Below, piece after piece: positions 48,375 through 51,928 of a stretch of DNA of 51,928 nucleotides (the first letter of the stretch is position 1; the number at the start of each line of letters is the position of its first letter). The stretch comes from UBA1731 sp964567665. Lineage in GTDB: Bacteria > Verrucomicrobiota > Kiritimatiellia > RFP12 > UBA1067. The stretch is taken from NCBI GenBank assembly GCA_964567665.1, contig CAZMNN010000017.1:1-51928 (forward strand). Reading direction: 5' to 3'. A program made the position numbers and the translations under genes. Under the pieces are notes generated by a model. The model was not told where the DNA came from. It ran no database searches and saw only the letters and a program-made list of their open reading frames with translations.

Positions 48375-49606
48375 AGATTCTTTTCTTCAGCCATTACTAC
48401 GCGCCGGAAGGCAATGCGCCGGCGACGCGTGTCGCCGCGCTGGCGGAACGATGGGCGGCGGCCGGGCACGAGGTCACGGTCGTGACCTGTCCGCCGAACG
48501 TCCCTTCCGGCATTGTGTACGACGGGTATGAGAACAGGCGGACGAGCGAAGTCGTCAACGGCGTCAGGGTCGAGCGCGTCAAGGTGTATCTGGCGGCCAA
48601 CAAGGGGGCCGTCAGGCGGATGTTCAATTTCGTTTCCTACGGGTTCAAGGCTCTTCTTGCGGCCATGCGCCTTCCTCGGCCCGACGTGGCGATTGCGACA
48701 AGTCCGCAGATATTCTGCGGGTATGCGGGCGTGTGGTACAAGCGGCTTCGGCGCGTTCCGCTTGTCGTGGAGATTCGTGACATCTGGCCGGAGTCGATGG
48801 GGGCGGTGGGGGCGAAGATCCCCGGTTTGGCTTATTGGGCGCTGGAGCGGATTGAACGGGCGATGTACCGAAGTTGCGACCGGCTGGTCACGGTCGGCGA
48901 GGGCTATCTGGAACGCCTTGCGGAGAAGGGCGTTCCGCGTGACAAGATGTCCATTGTGATGAACGGGACGGATCTTGAAGTCTATTCGCCGAGGGAGAAG
49001 GACGTCTCCATTCTGAAAGAGTGGAATCTTGAAGGGCGGTTCGTCGTCAGCTACATTGGGACGGTGGGGATGGCGTGCGGGCTTGAGGTCGTGCTGGACG
49101 CGGCGGAACGGATGGCGCGAGAAAGCGTCGGCGGTTCGGGAAAAGACGTTGTGTTCGTGATCGTCGGGGACGGCGCTTGCCGTGAGACACTGGAGGCGGC
49201 CGCAAAATACCGTGGCCTCACGAACGTCGTCTTCACGGGGCGTCAGCCCAAGAGCCGCATGGCGGACTGGGTGGCGACGAGCGATGCGAGCCTTGTTCAC
49301 CTGAAAGGCAGTGCGCTCTTCACGACCGTCATGCCGAGCAAGATCTTCGAGAGCGCGGGCTGCAGGCGTCCCATCATCATGGGCGTGGACGGGTTCGCCA
49401 AGAAACTTGTGATGGAGGCCGGCGCGGGCGTTGACATGACGCCGGAGAGCGCAGATTCGCTCGTCGCGTGCGTGAAGACGCTTGCGGGCGATTCCGAACT
49501 CTGCAGAAGGCTCGGAGAGAACGCCTACAACAACATTGCCAAGGTTCACAATCGTGACAGACAGGCCATTGACTACATGAACATCTTGAAGGGAATCGTA
49601 AAATGA
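48371..49606 (+). CDS. Glycosyltransferase, GT4-type (WbuB-like)
   Basis: 411 aa. GT-B fold: N-terminal FFSHYYAPEGNAPATRV with HEVTVVTCPPNVPSG, then VVEIRDIWPESMGAVG, and a C-terminal nucleotide-sugar domain with IGTVGMACGLEVVL, VIVGDGACRETLE, VVFTGRQPKSRM and a final FESAGCRRPIIMG loop (E-x7-E-like). WbuB-type enzymes add an N-acetylated amino sugar (FucNAc in E. coli O26) to the lipid-linked O-unit. ATG 48371 overlaps the previous stop (ATGA); the in-frame ATG at 48359 is less likely. Donor sugar not determinable. Confidence 0.88.
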   Translation: MKILFFSHYYAPEGNAPATRVAALAERWAAAGHEVTVVTCPPNVPSGIVYDGYENRRTSEVVNGVRVERVKVYLAANKGAVRRMFNFVSYGFKALLAAMRLPRPDVAIATSPQIFCGYAGVWYKRLRRVPLVVEIRDIWPESMGAVGAKIPGLAYWALERIERAMYRSCDRLVTVGEGYLERLAEKGVPRDKMSIVMNGTDLEVYSPREKDVSILKEWNLEGRFVVSYIGTVGMACGLEVVLDAAERMARESVGGSGKDVVFVIVGDGACRETLEAAAKYRGLTNVVFTGRQPKSRMADWVATSDASLVHLKGSALFTTVMPSKIFESAGCRRPIIMGVDGFAKKLVMEAGAGVDMTPESADSLVACVKTLAGDSELCRRLGENAYNNIAKVHNRDRQAIDYMNILKGIVK

Positions 49607-50745
49607 AGATTGTCTCCGTCGTCGGCGCACGTCCGAATTTCATGAAGGTCGCCCCGCTCTGCCGGGCGCTCAAGGCCTATCCGCAAGTCCGGCACGTCCT
49701 CGTCCATACGGGCCAGCACTATGACGTGCGGATGAGCGAACAGTTCTTCGAGGAACTGGACATCCCCAGGCCGGACATCAACCTTGAGATCGGAAGCGGC
49801 TCCCATGCCGAACAGGTCGGCAGGACGATGATGGCCTTTGAAAAGGTCGTGCGGGACGAACGGCCGGACTGGGTGGTTGTGCTGGGCGACGTCAATGCGA
49901 CGATTGCCTGTTCGATCACGGCGAAGAAGGAGCACGTGAAGTGTGCACACGTCGAGGCCGGACTGCGCAGCCGCGACATGGACATGCCGGAGGAAGTCAA
50001 CCGTCTCGTGACGGATCGCCTCAGCGATCTTCTTCTGGTGCCAGACCGTTTGAGCGCGGCGAATCTGAAGGCCGAAGGCGTTCCGGACGAGAAGGTCAAG
50101 TTCGTTGGCAACATCATGATCGACACGCTTGAGCGCGAACGGCCGAAGGCGGAGACGCTTGATCTCAATCAGATTGTCGCCGCGAATCTGATCGACGAGC
50201 TGTCTGGACGCACGATTCCGACGGTGGCGGACGGGGCGTTCGTTGCGATGACGATGCACCGTCCGAGCAACGTTGACACGAAGGAGGTTCTTGCGCCCGT
50301 CATCGACTTCATGCTGAAGGAAGTCGCGTCAGAGCATCCGCTCGTCTGGGCCATTCATCCGAGGGCGCAGAAGCAGCTGAAGGCGTTTGGATTGTGGGAG
50401 TCGGTCGTCTCGAATCCCAACATGGTTCTCGTCAAGCCGATTGGATACCATGCGATGCTGCGGCTGAACATGGGGGCGAAGTTGTTCATGACCGATTCGG
50501 GCGGGCTGCAGGAGGAATGCTGCGTCCTGGGGACGCCGTGTCTGACGATGCGGTGGAACACCGAGCGTCCGATCACCTTGGCGAAGAACGGCGGGGCGAG
50601 CCATCTCGTCGGCAACGACGTGGCCAAGGTTCGTGCGGCCTACCATGCGGCGTTGTCGTCTGCGCGGCAGCCGGCACGTCCCGAACTGTGGGACGGGCGC
50701 GCGGCGGAGCGCATTGCAGAAGAGTTGGTGGGTTTCAAACTGTGA
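49603..50745 (+). CDS. wecB: UDP-N-acetylglucosamine 2-epimerase (non-hydrolysing)
   Basis: 380 aa. Complete family set: VVGARPNFMKVAPL, HTGQHYD, VVLGDVNATIA, CAHVEAGLRSRDMDMPEEVNR with the catalytic acids, MHRPSNVD and TDSGGLQEECCVLGTPCLTMR. Interconverts UDP-GlcNAc and UDP-ManNAc, the precursor for ManNAc or its uronic acid in surface glycans. ATG 49603 overlaps the glycosyltransferase stop (ATGA). The dehydrogenase-like gene that follows could oxidise UDP-ManNAc to UDP-ManNAcA, the usual WecB-WecC pathway; this is inference since that protein is short. Confidence 0.94.
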   Translation: MKIVSVVGARPNFMKVAPLCRALKAYPQVRHVLVHTGQHYDVRMSEQFFEELDIPRPDINLEIGSGSHAEQVGRTMMAFEKVVRDERPDWVVVLGDVNATIACSITAKKEHVKCAHVEAGLRSRDMDMPEEVNRLVTDRLSDLLLVPDRLSAANLKAEGVPDEKVKFVGNIMIDTLERERPKAETLDLNQIVAANLIDELSGRTIPTVADGAFVAMTMHRPSNVDTKEVLAPVIDFMLKEVASEHPLVWAIHPRAQKQLKAFGLWESVVSNPNMVLVKPIGYHAMLRLNMGAKLFMTDSGGLQEECCVLGTPCLTMRWNTERPITLAKNGGASHLVGNDVAKVRAAYHAALSSARQPARPELWDGRAAERIAEELVGFKL

Positions 50746-50786
50746 CGTATAAAACTACACTGTTTTAAGATGAAAGGAAACTGTAC

Positions 50787-51542
50787 ATGATCAAAGTTGG
50801 AATTGTTGGTTGCGGCTTCGTTGGAGGCGCACTCAAGATTTGGCTGGAGGAGAACAACAAGGATGTTCAGATATTTGTCAGCGATCCACCCAAGGGAATG
50901 AATGACGACCTTTCGGGCATTGACATCGCGTTCTTGCAGATTCATGTTCCGACAGAAGATGACGGGACGCAAGACCTGACCTTGATGACGAAGCTCATCA
51001 AGAGTCTTCCCGATGTGCCGGTTTTCGTCAGGACGACGATTCTGCCGGGGACGAGCGAGAGGCTTTCGAAAGAGACGGGGCATCAGGTTTGCTATATGCC
51101 GGAGTTCCTGACCGAGCGGACGCATGTCGAGGATTTCAAGAAGCAGACGATGGTGTTCACAGGGGCGGTTGACTTGCTCATTAAGGTATTCCCTGGCAAG
51201 AAGTTTACCGTGATGTCGCCATTGGAAGCGGAGTTGACGAAGTACATTCACAATGTTTTTGGCGCCTACAAAGTTACGTACTTCAACGCGGCGAAGGAGT
51301 ATGTTGAGAAGATGGGTGGCGATTGGGCGAAGGTTCACACGGGATGTCTGCTCTCTGGGTACATCAATGACACGCACACATACGTTCCGGGGCCGGACGG
51401 TAAGTTTGGCTATGGCGGAAAGTGCTTTCCGAAGGATGTCAATGCTTTCGCGAAGATGACAAAGGGTACGTCGATGGGAACACTTCTTGCCCCGCTCCAC
51501 GAGTTGAATGTTCATTTCAGGGGCTTTGAAGAGCATATCTGA
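50787..51542 (+). CDS. Short UDP-sugar (UDP-glucose/UDP-ManNAc) dehydrogenase-like protein
   Basis: 251 aa against the usual 390-440 aa. Rossmann N-terminus GIVGCGFVGGAL, then VRTTILPGTSERL, MPEFLTERT, the central helix ELTKYIHNVFGAYKVTYFN and the catalytic Cys in GYGGKCFPKDVNAF. The protein stops about 40 residues after that Cys, so the C-terminal UDP-binding domain is missing and no remnant can be read in the following 80 bp. Codon use looks more AT-rich than in wecB. AAAGGAAA lies just before ATG 50787, 41 nt after wecB. Either a genuine short subfamily or a truncation; the intact catalytic core argues for the first. Confidence 0.78.
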   Translation: MIKVGIVGCGFVGGALKIWLEENNKDVQIFVSDPPKGMNDDLSGIDIAFLQIHVPTEDDGTQDLTLMTKLIKSLPDVPVFVRTTILPGTSERLSKETGHQVCYMPEFLTERTHVEDFKKQTMVFTGAVDLLIKVFPGKKFTVMSPLEAELTKYIHNVFGAYKVTYFNAAKEYVEKMGGDWAKVHTGCLLSGYINDTHTYVPGPDGKFGYGGKCFPKDVNAFAKMTKGTSMGTLLAPLHELNVHFRGFEEHI

Positions 51543-51622
51543 TACTTCTGCGTATTGCTTCATGTGAATCACGTATTAGGCGAACAAAAGCGGTGTTCGA
51601 CGGGCGGTGAAGGAAGCGAGAG

Positions 51623-51928
51623 ATGTTTTACATCAACAAAGTTGTGGGGTGGGTGCTGAGTCCGTTGGGGCTGCTGTTCCTAGGATGCCTGTTCGGCGCG
51701 GCGTTGCGTCTATGGAGGCATGGCGCGTTGAAGCGCATCGGGACGAGCGTCATCGTCGGCAGCCTTGCCGTGTTCTGGGTTCTTTCCTGCGGTATCACGA
51801 CGCGCATTCTCGGTGTGCCGCTCGAAGGTGAGGAGATGCCGCCGGTGGATACGTTGGAAGTGGGCGGTTGCGACGCGATTGTGCTCTTGGGCGGTGGCAT
51901 GGGGCTTCACAAAACGTGTGGACGGGCG
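51623..51928 (+). CDS. YdcF/ElyC/SanA (DUF218) family membrane protein, partial
   Basis: The first 102 codons are in the window and remain open at its end. Two N-terminal membrane segments (VVGWVLSPLGLLFLGCLFGA and a second around VIVGSLAVFWVLSCG), then a periplasmic start of the DUF218 domain with CDAIVLLGGGMG. ElyC-type proteins influence peptidoglycan and lipid-carrier use in the envelope. GAAGGAAG lies 7-8 nt before ATG 51623. It is 80 nt after the dehydrogenase-like gene and may belong to the same polysaccharide locus. The right boundary is artificial. Confidence 0.8.
   Translation, partial: MFYINKVVGWVLSPLGLLFLGCLFGAALRLWRHGALKRIGTSVIVGSLAVFWVLSCGITTRILGVPLEGEEMPPVDTLEVGGCDAIVLLGGGMGLHKTCGRA

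Overview
The window is a high-GC bacterial chromosome segment, most likely from an uncultured gut-type member of the PVC superphylum (Kiritimatiellae/Verrucomicrobiota-like). The main clues are a 71-aa small basic protein of the kind found next to tRNA genes in Verrucomicrobia/Chlamydiae relatives (31978-32193), several Gfo/Idh/MocA oxidoreductases, and host-glycan glycosidases (GH92, GH109, GH36). [FeFe]-hydrogenase-type proteins and a Pta/butyrate-kinase pair point to an anaerobic fermenter. This placement is an inference from gene content; there is no rRNA in the window.

Layout. 1-14843: carbohydrate and envelope genes. These are a secreted GH92 mannosidase fused to a phosphomannomutase-like HAD domain, two Gfo/Idh/MocA oxidoreductases around a lipid A-type acyltransferase, purB, a DUF5009 membrane protein, a KduD-like dehydrogenase, a RhaT-like sugar transporter, a GH109 enzyme and a U32 peptidase-family protein. 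14925-17965: tRNA-Arg(CCG), xseA and a lower-GC DUF4143 ATPase. 18049-22986: a compact five-gene hydrogenase/sensor operon with two different H-cluster proteins, two thioredoxin-like [2Fe-2S] proteins and a SpoIIE-type phosphatase. 22976-27489 (minus): a phosphate operon (Na/Pi cotransporter, DUF2490 barrel, a candidate 32-aa membrane peptide, PhoB, PhoR), preceded by three 11-bp-phased direct repeats that look like a Pho box. 27632-31796: a UvrD/Rep-type helicase and a GH36-type alpha-galactosidase.

31872-37622: tRNA(CAU), small basic protein, prmA, a DUF456 protein, an MTA/SAH deaminase, butyrate kinase, phosphate acetyltransferase and a low-Mr protein tyrosine phosphatase. 37837-41060: metY, a DUF3034-like barrel and cysK, i.e. 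sulfur assimilation. 41145-41396: a gene-free stretch with its own promoter and a very strong terminator, read here as an unidentified structured RNA. 41437-44096: XRE-cupin regulator (minus), rpmI-rplT without infC, an MgtC-family protein and plsY. 44129-44565: a non-coding element with perfect 22-bp terminal inverted repeats and eight degenerate copies of a ~20-bp motif. 44752-51928: a surface-polysaccharide locus with a two-domain oxidoreductase, heparinase II/III-like protein, glycosyltransferase, WecB, a short UDP-sugar dehydrogenase and the start of a YdcF/ElyC-type protein running off the window.

Gene junctions are tight (ATGA, GTGA and TGATG overlaps are frequent). Most recognisable promoters have a TTGnnn box exactly 17 nt before a TAnnnT box. 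In three cases the -10 box lies only 7-9 nt before the start codon with no Shine-Dalgarno, implying leaderless messages. The strongest candidates for an undescribed system are the dual H-cluster/phosphatase operon, the non-coding repeat element at 44129-44565, the orphan RNA at 41145-41396 and the GH92-HAD fusion.
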